Both the position numbers and the translations under genes were made by a program. Shown here piece by piece: positions 23,697 through 31,651 of a stretch of DNA of 64,000 bases. This stretch comes from Viridibacillus arvi. Its GTDB lineage: Bacteria > Bacillota > Bacilli > Bacillales_A > Planococcaceae. The notes under the pieces are model-generated. The model worked only from the letters and a program-made list of their open reading frames with translations, had not been told where the DNA came from and did not search any database. The stretch's first letter is position 1. Each line of letters starts with the position of its first letter. The stretch covers positions 1,502,686-1,566,685 of the forward strand of contig NZ_LILB01000005.1 in the NCBI RefSeq assembly GCF_001274945.1. Reading direction: 5' to 3'.

Positions 23697-23723
23697 TTGA
23701 ACTAACCTGCCCCGTTAGTCGAA
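23697..23723 (-). repeat. attC-like site U (half, rightmost)
   Basis: TTGAACTAACCTGCCCCG-TTAGTCGAA. Last clear copy; none of this quality is seen from here to 64 kb. It lies 25 nt from the next stop. Confidence 0.78.
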
Positions 23724-23748
23724 GAAGAGATATATTTTCTTATATGAT

Positions 23749-24135
23749 CTAACTTGTGTTTTTTGCTATTTTTAACGCTCTCACAAATGCTATAAGTAAA
23801 TAAAGAACAACTGTATATACAAGTACACCGCTCATAGAGTAGATAGCTTTTAAATCTGTACTTATTGGGGGATAACCACTGTGAGCATTAAAATGATCTT
23901 CTGCTCCTTCGTATCCTAAATATATAGTAAATAGGGTGAAAATTAGTAAGATAAGAGCAAATATAGATTTCTTATGAAAAACTATTTTAATTAAACTATC
24001 TTTAAAAACTGTTATGAAATTTATTTGCCTTTGTTCCTGATTCATTAAATTCAATCCACTTTGAAAAGGGACTAAAAAAAATACAATGAGTCCACTATAA
24101 ACTAAAAGCATTACTAAAATCTCTGAGTACCCCAT
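23749..24135 (-). CDS. Small membrane protein, unknown function
   Basis: 128 aa with three hydrophobic segments (ILVMLLVYSGLIVFFLV, IFALILLIFTLFTIYLG, VLVYTVVLYLLIAFV). Family not recognised. SD AGGAGGT precedes ATG 24135. It would be the first (right-most) unit of the array if the array is read from the right. Confidence 0.75.
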   Translation of the reverse strand: MGYSEILVMLLVYSGLIVFFLVPFQSGLNLMNQEQRQINFITVFKDSLIKIVFHKKSIFALILLIFTLFTIYLGYEGAEDHFNAHSGYPPISTDLKAIYSMSGVLVYTVVLYLLIAFVRALKIAKNTS

Positions 24136-24613
24136 TAAGACCTCCTATTTTAAATAACTTTTCCATCATGTCATTTTGTACTTTAATAGACATTACCTCC
24201 TTAAATATAGTAATAAATATTCTCTAATATTAATTCACCTCACTTGCAATATACATTTTAAACCATATATTTAATAATTAGTTAAATATTAAATATGTAA
24301 AAAAAAAGAAGATGTTTAAGGAAACTCAGTAAGCGTATGTTTTAATTTTAAGCTATTAATAATGTATTCAAATAAATTCTCTATACTGGCTTTTAAAGCT
24401 TTTTTATTTTCGATTCTTTTAACTAAATGAAAATGTTAAGAACAACAAAAAACGGTAAGCTTTTAAAGGCTTACCGTTCCAGTTTTATCGATATATTCTT
24501 AAACTTTTGAGGGGGGTTTAAGAACACATTGTAGTGTTTAGCTATTCTTTGGAGAAAAGTAGCTAATAAAAATCCTGCTCTACTTGCTATGTTGTAAAGG
24601 AGGTTTTTTCTTT
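24136..24613. other. Gene-free stretch at the right edge of the array
   Basis: AT-rich. It contains a strong hairpin AACGGTAAGC/GCTTACCGTT at 24451-24478. No integrase gene and no further repeat. If an attI-like site exists it should be sought here. Confidence 0.4.
24451..24478. terminator. Intrinsic terminator
   Basis: Perfect 10-bp stem around TTTTAAAG, with T-rich sequence on the minus-strand exit side (TTTTTTGTTGTT). Confidence 0.7.
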
Positions 24614-24640
24614 ATATGATAATGATAATCATTATCATAT
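24614..24640. promoter_or_regulatory. Fur box
   Basis: Perfect 27-nt palindrome with 13-bp arms around one A; it contains GATAATGATAATCATTATC, the classical 19-bp Fur-box core. It lies 141 nt 5' of the FhuF-like gene, so iron repression of that gene is likely. Confidence 0.88.
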
Positions 24641-24781
24641 AAATAGTCAAGCATTTTATAGAAAATTCACTTATATTTTATACTTTGAAAATTGTTACTC
24701 TCTCTTTTCTATAAAAGTATAAATATTTATCCAATAAGTCTTTAAAATTTTATTGTATAGTAGTTTATAAGAGGTGATTAA

Positions 24782-25492
24782 ATGGGTACTTTATCTAAAG
24801 ATCAAAGACAACAACTAAACGCATACAGTGTATATACGGACGAGCCGTCAACGATACTCTTCCGACTAGATCAATTGCATGATGATTCATTTCTTCCTGA
24901 TTTTATGAACGTTATGTACGCAATAAGTGGTGTAACATCGGAAACAACTGCGATTTCATATTTCACAAAACGTTATGGCATGTTCATCGCTATGCAGTTT
25001 TACATGCTTAGTACATATGACGAAGTTTGGGATAGCGATGTTTCCTCAATCCATTTCGGAGCACGTCAAGAATTTGGTAGAACAGCACTTTGCACATATA
25101 TAAAAGAAGATGATTGGCGTGTTGTTGATGATTCAGAACGTGAAGAAGTAATTGCACGTATTTTGCTTACACAATGTCATGAAATCATTCAACAGTTACG
25201 CAAAATTACATCTGTTTCTCCATTAATGCTGTGGGAAAACATTTTCGGGTATATGCTTTGGCATTTTCATACCCTCCTTTCTAATCCTGGAACTGAAGAT
25301 CAGGCACGTATTGATTTAGACATTTTAGAGGATGATAACGTATGGTCTAAGTTCTTAAAGCACTCCCAGTTTGCAAAATATACTGGTGGCCAACATCCAT
25401 CCAAACTAATCAATAGACCTGTTCGTAAAACATGTTGTTTCTCAAAAGACGTACCAGGATGGTTACAATGTGGCTTCTGCCCTTTAAAATAA
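24782..25492 (+). CDS. FhuF-like ferric-siderophore reductase ([2Fe-2S] protein)
   Basis: 236 aa. The C-terminus has RKTCCFSKDVPGWLQCGFC, the CC-x11-C-x2-C cluster-binding pattern of FhuF-type proteins. These cytosolic proteins reduce iron(III) in imported siderophores. The N-terminal ~200 residues are helical and fit the FhuF domain (SPLMLWENIFGYML). SD AAGAGGTG precedes ATG 24782. The Fur box upstream supports an iron role. Confidence 0.78.
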   Translation: MGTLSKDQRQQLNAYSVYTDEPSTILFRLDQLHDDSFLPDFMNVMYAISGVTSETTAISYFTKRYGMFIAMQFYMLSTYDEVWDSDVSSIHFGARQEFGRTALCTYIKEDDWRVVDDSEREEVIARILLTQCHEIIQQLRKITSVSPLMLWENIFGYMLWHFHTLLSNPGTEDQARIDLDILEDDNVWSKFLKHSQFAKYTGGQHPSKLINRPVRKTCCFSKDVPGWLQCGFCPLK

Positions 25493-25564
25493 GGAGTTTT
25501 TTTCCTATCTATAAGAACCCCGGAAATTAAATGATGTTTTGATTAGAATAATCATAAATTTTTC

Positions 25565-25593
25565 TTTACAATTTCCAAATTGAGGATTATACT
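25565..25593 (+). promoter_or_regulatory. Promoter of mntH
   Basis: TTTACA (25565-25570), 17-nt spacer, TATACT (25588-25593): a good sigma-A promoter 70 nt upstream of the start codon. Confidence 0.75.
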
Positions 25594-25603
25594 GTAAACA
25601 TCA

Positions 25604-25625
25604 AAAGTTTCCTAAAGGAAACTTT
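25604..25625. promoter_or_regulatory. Palindromic operator at the mntH start site (MntR candidate)
   Basis: AAAGTTTCCT-AA-AGGAAACTTT with exact 10-bp arms, located about 10-30 nt downstream of the -10. Its position fits repression. In bacilli mntH is repressed by the Mn2+ sensor MntR, so that is the first candidate. Confidence 0.7.
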
Positions 25626-25661
25626 ATTGTGTATACAACATTTTTGAGAGTGAGGGAAACT

Positions 25662-26951
25662 ATGACGCAAGCTAGAGAAAAGACTGTCTATAAACGCTTC
25701 CGAGGCCCTACCGCTGAGGATGTATTGAGAGGTGATGTGAAGGGTTTCAGACGCATTTTACCTTTTCTAGGTCCAGCCTTTATCGCTGCAGTCGCTTATA
25801 TAGACCCAGGAAACTTTGCAACGAATATTACTGCAGGCTCTGAATATGGCTATTTACTATTATGGGTAATCGCAGTTTCTAACTTAATGGCTGTTCTCAT
25901 CCAATCTCTTTCTGCGAAGTTAGGGATTGCTACAGGAAAAAATTTACCGGAAGTTGCTCGTGAAAACTTTTCTAAAAAAACATCAATATTTTTATGGATA
26001 CAAGCTGAACTCGTCATTATGGCAACCGATTTAGCTGAATTTATAGGTGCTGCTCTAGGACTGTACTTAATATTCGGTATTCCAATGTTACCTGCAGCAC
26101 TTATTACAGCAGCTGGTTCATTTGCTATTTTGGAATTACAACGTCGTGGATATCGTGCATTTGAAGCAGGCATTTCTGGAATGGTTTTAATCGTCGTTGC
26201 AGCATTTGCCTTTCAAACATTTATGGCGAAACCAGATGTCGGTGGTGTCATTTTAGGTATTTTCACACCACAATTTGAGGGTATAGATTCCATCTTACTT
26301 GCAACAGGTATTTTAGGAGCAACTGTTATGCCTCATGCAATTTATTTACATTCTTCACTAACACAAAGTCGTGTTATTGGCCGTACCAATGAAGAAAAAA
26401 GAAAAATTTTCCATTTTGAGTTAATTGATATTGTCATTGCTATGATTATTGCAGGAGCAATTAATATGAGTATGTTAATTGTTGCAGCTGCAGTGTTCTT
26501 TAACAAAGGTATTGCTGTTGAAGATTTAGACGTTGCATTTGAAGGTTTAACACAATATATCGGACCGATGGCTGGTATTTCTTTTGGTCTCGGATTATTG
26601 ATTGCTGGTTTAGCGAGTTCTTCAGTAGGTACGATGGCTGGTGATATCGTAATGCAAGGGTTTATTCGAAAAAAAATCCCAATTTATTTACGACGAGCTA
26701 TTACAATGTTGCCTCCACTTGCTATTATTGCATTTGGTGTTAACGCAACTTATGCATTGGTATTAAGCCAAGTCATTTTATCATTTGGTATCGCATTTGC
26801 ACTCGTTCCCCTAATCATCTTTACAAGTAACAAAACAATCATGGGCGAGCTCGTAAATTATAAAATCACTACAATTGTTGGCTGGATAGTTGCTGCAATC
26901 GTAATTTTCTTAAATTTATATTTACTTTATCAAATGGCATTCGGTGCATAA
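25662..26951 (+). CDS. mntH: Nramp divalent metal transporter MntH
   Basis: 429 aa from ATG 25662 (SD GTGAGGG; the earlier in-frame start at 25629 lacks one). Proton-coupled Mn2+ importer of the cell membrane with 11 TM segments. Nramp motifs: YIDPGNFATN (first helix metal site), MPHAIYLHSS (sixth-helix metal site) and GATVMPHA. Length is normal. It is followed 48 nt later by a small gene, probably co-transcribed. Confidence 0.95.
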   Translation: MTQAREKTVYKRFRGPTAEDVLRGDVKGFRRILPFLGPAFIAAVAYIDPGNFATNITAGSEYGYLLLWVIAVSNLMAVLIQSLSAKLGIATGKNLPEVARENFSKKTSIFLWIQAELVIMATDLAEFIGAALGLYLIFGIPMLPAALITAAGSFAILELQRRGYRAFEAGISGMVLIVVAAFAFQTFMAKPDVGGVILGIFTPQFEGIDSILLATGILGATVMPHAIYLHSSLTQSRVIGRTNEEKRKIFHFELIDIVIAMIIAGAINMSMLIVAAAVFFNKGIAVEDLDVAFEGLTQYIGPMAGISFGLGLLIAGLASSSVGTMAGDIVMQGFIRKKIPIYLRRAITMLPPLAIIAFGVNATYALVLSQVILSFGIAFALVPLIIFTSNKTIMGELVNYKITTIVGWIVAAIVIFLNLYLLYQMAFGA

Positions 26952-26999
26952 TCATAAACCAGTTCGAGCACACTTCTATTTACAAGGGAGTGTGATTAA

Positions 27000-27248
27000 A
27001 TGGAGAGACCTGAAATTCCAGCTGATAAAAAGATTTTCGCTGATTTGCCATATTTAGATAATCCTGATGTTGTTGCTACCGATTCCATTAGCCTGTTCGA
27101 TTTGCATGAAGATATGCAAACCGTTGATGCCATTCCTGTTGAAGAGCTAAATGATAAAGTGAAAGATGAAGACAATCATCATGGAACAAAATCAACCTCT
27201 TCTACAAAACGGAAATACTCACGGTCCGTAGAGGATATGGAAGCTTAA
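27000..27248 (+). CDS. Small acidic protein downstream of mntH
   Basis: 82 aa, hydrophilic and acidic in its first 60 residues (ADLPYLDNPDVVATDS, LHEDMQTVDAIPVEELND), with a basic KRKYSR segment near the end. No signal or membrane segment. Not recognised. SD AAGGGAGTG precedes ATG 27000, so it is translated from the mntH message. A role in manganese handling would be guesswork from position. Confidence 0.7.
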   Translation: MERPEIPADKKIFADLPYLDNPDVVATDSISLFDLHEDMQTVDAIPVEELNDKVKDEDNHHGTKSTSSTKRKYSRSVEDMEA

Positions 27249-27265
27249 AATGGCTATATTGCAAA

Positions 27266-27318
27266 TAAGAGAAGCTGTGCATAAAGTATTCATAAATACT
27301 TTTATGCACAGCTTCTTT
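27266..27318 (+). terminator. Terminator of the mntH transcript
   Basis: Long stem AGAAGCTGTGCATAA.../TTATGCACAGCTTCT followed by TTTAGGTTTT. Confidence 0.85.
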
Positions 27319-27349
27319 AGGTTTTAGCGGCATTTAAAATAATGATATT

Positions 27350-27862
27350 TTATATCTCTACAATGTATTTGCGGATTTCTTTGTAGTACAACAAATTTTG
27401 AATTATAAAAATTAACCAAAGAATAACAATGAAAAAATAACGATTAAGTGGAAAAAGCATAATTGCAATTGTCAGTGGTATTGCCATTGTGTAAAAACTA
27501 TATACTTTTTTCGTTGCTTTTTGCGTTACTTGTCGGAACATTTCATCTTCTTCAATGTATTCAGGTGGATGAAATGAAAATAAAGATATTTTGTCATTTG
27601 GATACTGTTTGTTATGTTTGGACAACTTTTGGAAATAGGCGCTATAAAAAGGTACTAACAATACTAAACCCACAATTACCGTAAAGATTGATGTCATATC
27701 TATTTTAGCTACTACTACACCACCATCATTATCAATTAATGATCGTATCATTGGAAATAAAATATCAGAACAACGAACAGCACCATAACTTATTATCATT
27801 AAAATAATTATTAGAGTAATATTCCAAAGTGGATATTGAACGCGTAGGTCACTTTTTTTCAT
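27350..27862 (-). CDS. Four-TM membrane protein, unknown
   Basis: 170 aa with hydrophobic segments near 14-34, 56-76, 122-140 and 143-160 and a charged centre (HPPEYIEEDEMFRQVTQKATKKV). It resembles unnamed membrane proteins encoded next to small XRE regulators. Its ATG overlaps the regulator stop by 4 nt, so the two form a coupled pair. Confidence 0.78.
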   Translation of the reverse strand: MKKSDLRVQYPLWNITLIIILMIISYGAVRCSDILFPMIRSLIDNDGGVVVAKIDMTSIFTVIVGLVLLVPFYSAYFQKLSKHNKQYPNDKISLFSFHPPEYIEEDEMFRQVTQKATKKVYSFYTMAIPLTIAIMLFPLNRYFFIVILWLIFIIQNLLYYKEIRKYIVEI

Positions 27863-28065
27863 ATTTCATCCTCCTCTAACCAAAATAAATCGTCAACAGA
27901 GACTTGTAAATGTTTTGCCAACCGTAATGAAAGTGTTATTGAAGGAGAAAACTCTCCTTTTTCAATAAAACCAATTGTTTGTCTTGTAACTCCAGTACGA
28001 GATCCAAGCTCAGTTTGTGAAAATCCATGTCGTGCTCGTAATTCTTTCACTCGATTCCGTAGCAT
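27859..28065 (-). CDS. Small XRE-family HTH regulator
   Basis: 68 aa, consisting of a single helix-turn-helix: ELRARHGFSQTELGSRTGVT, RQTIGFIEKGEFSPS, LAKHLQVSVDDLFW. Typical of YozG-like regulators paired with membrane proteins. Likely autoregulates the pair; an AT-rich direct motif ATAATGTAA/ATAATGTCAA lies at about 28098-28130. Confidence 0.88.
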   Translation of the reverse strand: MLRNRVKELRARHGFSQTELGSRTGVTRQTIGFIEKGEFSPSITLSLRLAKHLQVSVDDLFWLEEDEI

Positions 28066-28149
28066 ATAACAAACTCCTAAACGTTAATTATTATATACAT
28101 AATGTAATGTATAGTTAACATAATGTCAACTATTACCATTTTTACTAAT

Positions 28150-28202
28150 TGTAATTAAAAAAGCCATTTCATAGAATTAAAATTCTGATGAAATGACATT
28201 TA
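28150..28202 (-). terminator. Terminator of the ECF-ribokinase operon
   Basis: Minus strand CATTTCATCAGAATT/AATTCTATGAAATGG followed by CTTTTTTAATT, just past the ribokinase stop. Confidence 0.8.
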
Positions 28203-28228
28203 AATAAACCTTATTTATAAAAGATAAA

Positions 28229-29125
28229 TTATCTAATGAATTCTGCTGGGATATCTGGTTGAGCACCCATTTCAGTTACTACAAATGCCGCTACTTTTGA
28301 AGCGTATGTAATAGCGTCTGTAAGTAAATCGCCATGGCATAATGCTACGGCCAATGCTCCATTAAAAGAATCCCCTGCTCCTGTTGTATCAACTGCTTTT
28401 GCCATTTCAGCTGTTACGAATCCACTTTCTTCGGAAGTCATATAAAATGCCCCCTTACTCCCTAGCGTTACGACTACTGCTTGCACACCTTTTGCAAGCA
28501 TAATCGAACATGCCTTTTGCAAGTTATCTTCTGAATCTGCTGAAATTCCTGTTAACAATTCAAGTTCTGTTTCATTAGGTGTTAATATTGATACCTTCTG
28601 TAACAGTGAGTCTGGAATATCACATGCAGGTGCTGGATTTAAAATGATTTTCACTCCATTTGCATATGCAAGTTCTGCAGCCTTTTCTACTGCTTCAATA
28701 GGTATCTCCAACTGTAATAACAATATATCACTTGTTTCAAAAGCAGCTTCCGATTCTTGGATTTGCTCAGGTGTTACAAGAAAATTGGCTCCTGGGAATA
28801 GAACAATCGAATTTTCGCCAACATCAGAAAGCTGAATAATTGCTTGGCCAGTTACGCCTTTAGAAGAAATTGCTTCAGTTTTAACGCCTTTTCTCTCCAT
28901 ATTCTCTTTCGCACGAATGCCATGGTCATCGGCTCCAACGCTCCCGATAAATTGAACGTCTGCACCTAGCTGTCCTGCAGTGACTGCCTGGTTAGCTCCT
29001 TTTCCTCCAAAATACAGATCATGTTTCGTACTGTGTATAGTTTCACCTTCTTTAACTATATGAGGTACTTCATATACAAGGTCAATATTAATACTACCTG
29101 CTACTATAATATTTTTAGTTTCCAT
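28229..29125 (-). CDS. rbsK: Ribokinase (PfkB family)
   Basis: 298 aa. Signature 1 region GGKGANQAVTAGQLGA and signature 2 DTTGAGDSFNGALAVAL with the catalytic Asp in GAGD. It phosphorylates ribose to ribose-5-phosphate. It is the last gene of the ECF operon, consistent with use of ribose released by the nucleoside hydrolase further upstream. Deoxyribose or another sugar is possible. Confidence 0.9.
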   Translation of the reverse strand: METKNIIVAGSINIDLVYEVPHIVKEGETIHSTKHDLYFGGKGANQAVTAGQLGADVQFIGSVGADDHGIRAKENMERKGVKTEAISSKGVTGQAIIQLSDVGENSIVLFPGANFLVTPEQIQESEAAFETSDILLLQLEIPIEAVEKAAELAYANGVKIILNPAPACDIPDSLLQKVSILTPNETELELLTGISADSEDNLQKACSIMLAKGVQAVVVTLGSKGAFYMTSEESGFVTAEMAKAVDTTGAGDSFNGALAVALCHGDLLTDAITYASKVAAFVVTEMGAQPDIPAEFIR

Positions 29126-29138
29126 TTAACTTACTCCT

Positions 29139-29951
29139 TTATTGCTTAACTTTTTCAGAAATAGCAGCTAGAAGCTGGGCCTGCGTAGTTATACCATCCG
29201 ATAGGGATAATAATTTAGCCATTTTTGTTACGGCAGGAGGCTTTAACATACTCATTTCTAGAACTTCATGGTTATAAAAAATTTGATCTACATTATCGTC
29301 TACAACTATTTTACGATTCGCCATAACAACAATTCTATCAAAATATTCAGTTACAAACTCCATATCATGTGTAATTGTAATAACCGTTTTCCGCTTTTCT
29401 TCAAGTACTTTTAAAATGTGTACCAAACGTTCTAAACCAACCTTATCTTGACCTGCAGTGGGCTCATCTAAAATAATAACATCTGAATCCATTGCTAAAA
29501 CAGATGCAATTGTTACAAACTTGCGGATAGAATAAGGTAAATTATACGGATTCTCATCATTATAATTTTTTACACCGCATAAATCCATGGCCCAATTCGT
29601 TAGTTTGTCTACTTGTTCTTCATTAAACCCCATATTTTTAGGCCCAAAACGTACTTCAGATTCTATATTATTATGAAAAATTTGATCATCAGGATTTTGA
29701 AAAACATAACCTACTTTTCTAGAAATTTGCGCTGTTGTGTATTCTTTTGTGTCCATATCACCAACTAATATATTTCCTTTAGTTGGCTTTAATAATCCAT
29801 TCATTAATTTAACAGCTGTCGTTTTACCTGCGCCATTTTGTCCAATAATAGCAATACGCTCTCCACTTGAGATAGACAAACAGAAATCCTCTAAAGCTAG
29901 TGTTCCATCTGGATAAGAATAACTTACATTTCGTATATTTAAATTAGTCAT
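29139..29951 (-). CDS. ECF transporter ATPase (A') with altered signature motif
   Basis: 270 aa. Walker A GQNGAGKTT (37-45), Q-loop YVFQNPDDQIF, Walker B VIILDEPTAGQD, H-loop ITHDM. The ABC signature, normally LSGGQ, reads LPYSIRKFVTIASVLAM here, so the serine/glycine triad of one ATP site is changed. It overlaps the first ATPase gene by 8 nt. It probably forms a heterodimer in which one ATP site is degenerate. Confidence 0.88.
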   Translation of the reverse strand: MTNLNIRNVSYSYPDGTLALEDFCLSISSGERIAIIGQNGAGKTTAVKLMNGLLKPTKGNILVGDMDTKEYTTAQISRKVGYVFQNPDDQIFHNNIESEVRFGPKNMGFNEEQVDKLTNWAMDLCGVKNYNDENPYNLPYSIRKFVTIASVLAMDSDVIILDEPTAGQDKVGLERLVHILKVLEEKRKTVITITHDMEFVTEYFDRIVVMANRKIVVDDNVDQIFYNHEVLEMSMLKPPAVTKMAKLLSLSDGITTQAQLLAAISEKVKQ

Positions 29952-30804
29952 TATTCTCCTCCCATTCCATCTTTAAAGCTTTTGGTAGTTCTTCATTTCG
30001 AATGGGAATAAATTTTAGTGGAACTCCTATATCTATAAGATTTAAAGCCACTTCAGTAACATGTGGATATTGAATATTAAATGTTGCATACTTGGGATCT
30101 GAAAAAACCTCTCTTACAGGGCCCTGCATAACAAGTGCACCTTCATGGAGTACTAAAATATTATCGGCATACTCTGCTATTAAATCCATTTTGTGCTCTA
30201 CAAGTAATACCGTTTTCCCTCGTTCTTTCATTAGACGAATAACATCAAATATGTCTTCAGTTCCTATGGGATCTAACTGAGATGTCGGTTCATCGATTAC
30301 TAAAATATCTGGATCCATTACAATAATTGCGGCTAACGCAACACGTTGCCTTTGCCCACCAGATAATTCAAATGGATTTTTTCCTCTTAAATGCTCAATG
30401 TTCACTAGTTTTAATACATCTTCAACTTTTTGTATTATCTCATCTACTGGTACACCTAAGTTTTCTAAACCATATGCAACTTCATTAAAAACAGAATCTT
30501 TCACACCAGAAATTTGACTGAAAGGATTTTGAAAAACATAGCCAATTTTCTCGCCTAGTTGTCCAAGTTGATAATCTACAATTTGCTTGCCATCTACAAT
30601 AACTTCACCTGCTAATTCACCTTTATAAAAATGTGGAACAAAACCACGTATCGCATTGCACAGCGTTGTTTTTCCAGCTCCATTATTTCCGACAATTGCT
30701 GTAAACGCCCCTTTTTGAATTGAGAATGTAATATTTTTCAAACAAAAATCATCGCTAACAGGGTAACGATATGACATGTTTTTTATTTCAATGATATTTT
30801 TCAT
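29944..30804 (-). CDS. ECF transporter ATPase (A)
   Basis: 286 aa from ATG 30804 (SD GGAGG; ATGA overlap with the EcfT stop). Canonical motifs: Walker A GNNGAGKTT, Q-loop YVFQNPFSQI, signature LSGGQRQRVALAA, Walker B ILVIDEPTSQLD, H-loop LLVEHKM. Energises the ECF module with A'. Confidence 0.92.
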   Translation of the reverse strand: MKNIIEIKNMSYRYPVSDDFCLKNITFSIQKGAFTAIVGNNGAGKTTLCNAIRGFVPHFYKGELAGEVIVDGKQIVDYQLGQLGEKIGYVFQNPFSQISGVKDSVFNEVAYGLENLGVPVDEIIQKVEDVLKLVNIEHLRGKNPFELSGGQRQRVALAAIIVMDPDILVIDEPTSQLDPIGTEDIFDVIRLMKERGKTVLLVEHKMDLIAEYADNILVLHEGALVMQGPVREVFSDPKYATFNIQYPHVTEVALNLIDIGVPLKFIPIRNEELPKALKMEWEENND

Positions 30805-31544
30805 AAGAAAAACCTCCAAATAATAAGACTGATCATCAAAATAAGTAATACAATCGGTATTGTCCTATCAGAGTTACTTCTCTTTAACTTATGTAGGCTC
30901 GTTTTTTTAGTCGGGGCAGAAAATGCACGTGATTCAAGCGTGATAGCACGTTCTTCTGTACTTGCAATAGAAGATAAAATCAGAGGCGTTAATATTGGTA
31001 TAAATGCCTTCGCACGTATCAAAAGTGAGCCTTCTGTTTCCACTCCTCGAGTCTTTTGCGCTTCCATAATAGTATGTGCTTGACGTCGCATTTCAGGAAT
31101 TATTTGTAACGTTGATAATACAATATACGCACCCATTGGTGGCATACCCAAATCTTCCAACGCTTTTACGAAATCACGTATTTCTGTAATTCTGAAAAAA
31201 AGGATGAAAGCTGAACCCATTGCTAACACACGTGAAGTTAGTACAAGTCCGTACTGCAATCCTTCTTTAGTTGCCTCAAAGATCCACCATTCACCTATAA
31301 CTTGATCTCCTGGATAGAAAAAAAGTTGCATTATAAAAACGATCCCCAATAACAACACTAACGCTTTCACAACAATGTCTAAATATTGTTTGCCTACTCC
31401 CGCAATGATAGCTATCACGAGTAATATAGGAAACCATGTAAACGCAAATATATAACTAGGTATAATAATTACTGAGATTGTTACAAATAAAGAAAAATAC
31501 AATTTCGTCAATGGATGTAAATTTAAAATTGGATTTAGTTTCAT
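30801..31544 (-). CDS. ECF transporter transmembrane protein EcfT
   Basis: 247 aa from ATG 31544 (AAGGAG at 9 nt; an ATG at 31553 is too close to it). TM-rich, with the coupling-helix Arg-Gly motifs TRGVETEG and LESRAF that contact the ATPases. It couples ATP hydrolysis to the S component. Confidence 0.9.
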   Translation of the reverse strand: MKLNPILNLHPLTKLYFSLFVTISVIIIPSYIFAFTWFPILLVIAIIAGVGKQYLDIVVKALVLLLGIVFIMQLFFYPGDQVIGEWWIFEATKEGLQYGLVLTSRVLAMGSAFILFFRITEIRDFVKALEDLGMPPMGAYIVLSTLQIIPEMRRQAHTIMEAQKTRGVETEGSLLIRAKAFIPILTPLILSSIASTEERAITLESRAFSAPTKKTSLHKLKRSNSDRTIPIVLLILMISLIIWRFFL

Positions 31545-31590
31545 TATTGGCATCTCCTTAAAAATATGTCTTAAAATCTAAATCATAGAG

Positions 31591-31643
31591 AAAAAAGCCC
31601 TTTCCTTTCCATTGATAAACTAACAACGAAAATAGAAAGAGCT
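31591..31643 (-). terminator. Terminator-like hairpin between S and T genes
   Basis: Minus strand AGCTCTTTC/GAAAGGGCT with a ~30-nt loop then TTTTTTC. It lies within the operon and could lower expression of T-A-A'-rbsK relative to S. Confidence 0.6.
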
Positions 31644-31651
31644 TAATAGTA

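Noticed and set aside
69-23723. CRISPR array reading of the repeats
   Set aside because: Spacing is 0.1-6 kb with genes between, repeats vary in length and hairpin, and no cas genes are present.
69-23723. Simple MITE reading of the repeats
   Set aside because: No target-site duplication is evident, polarity follows the genes, and sites lie at gene 3' ends rather than at random. Kept as the main alternative but not preferred.
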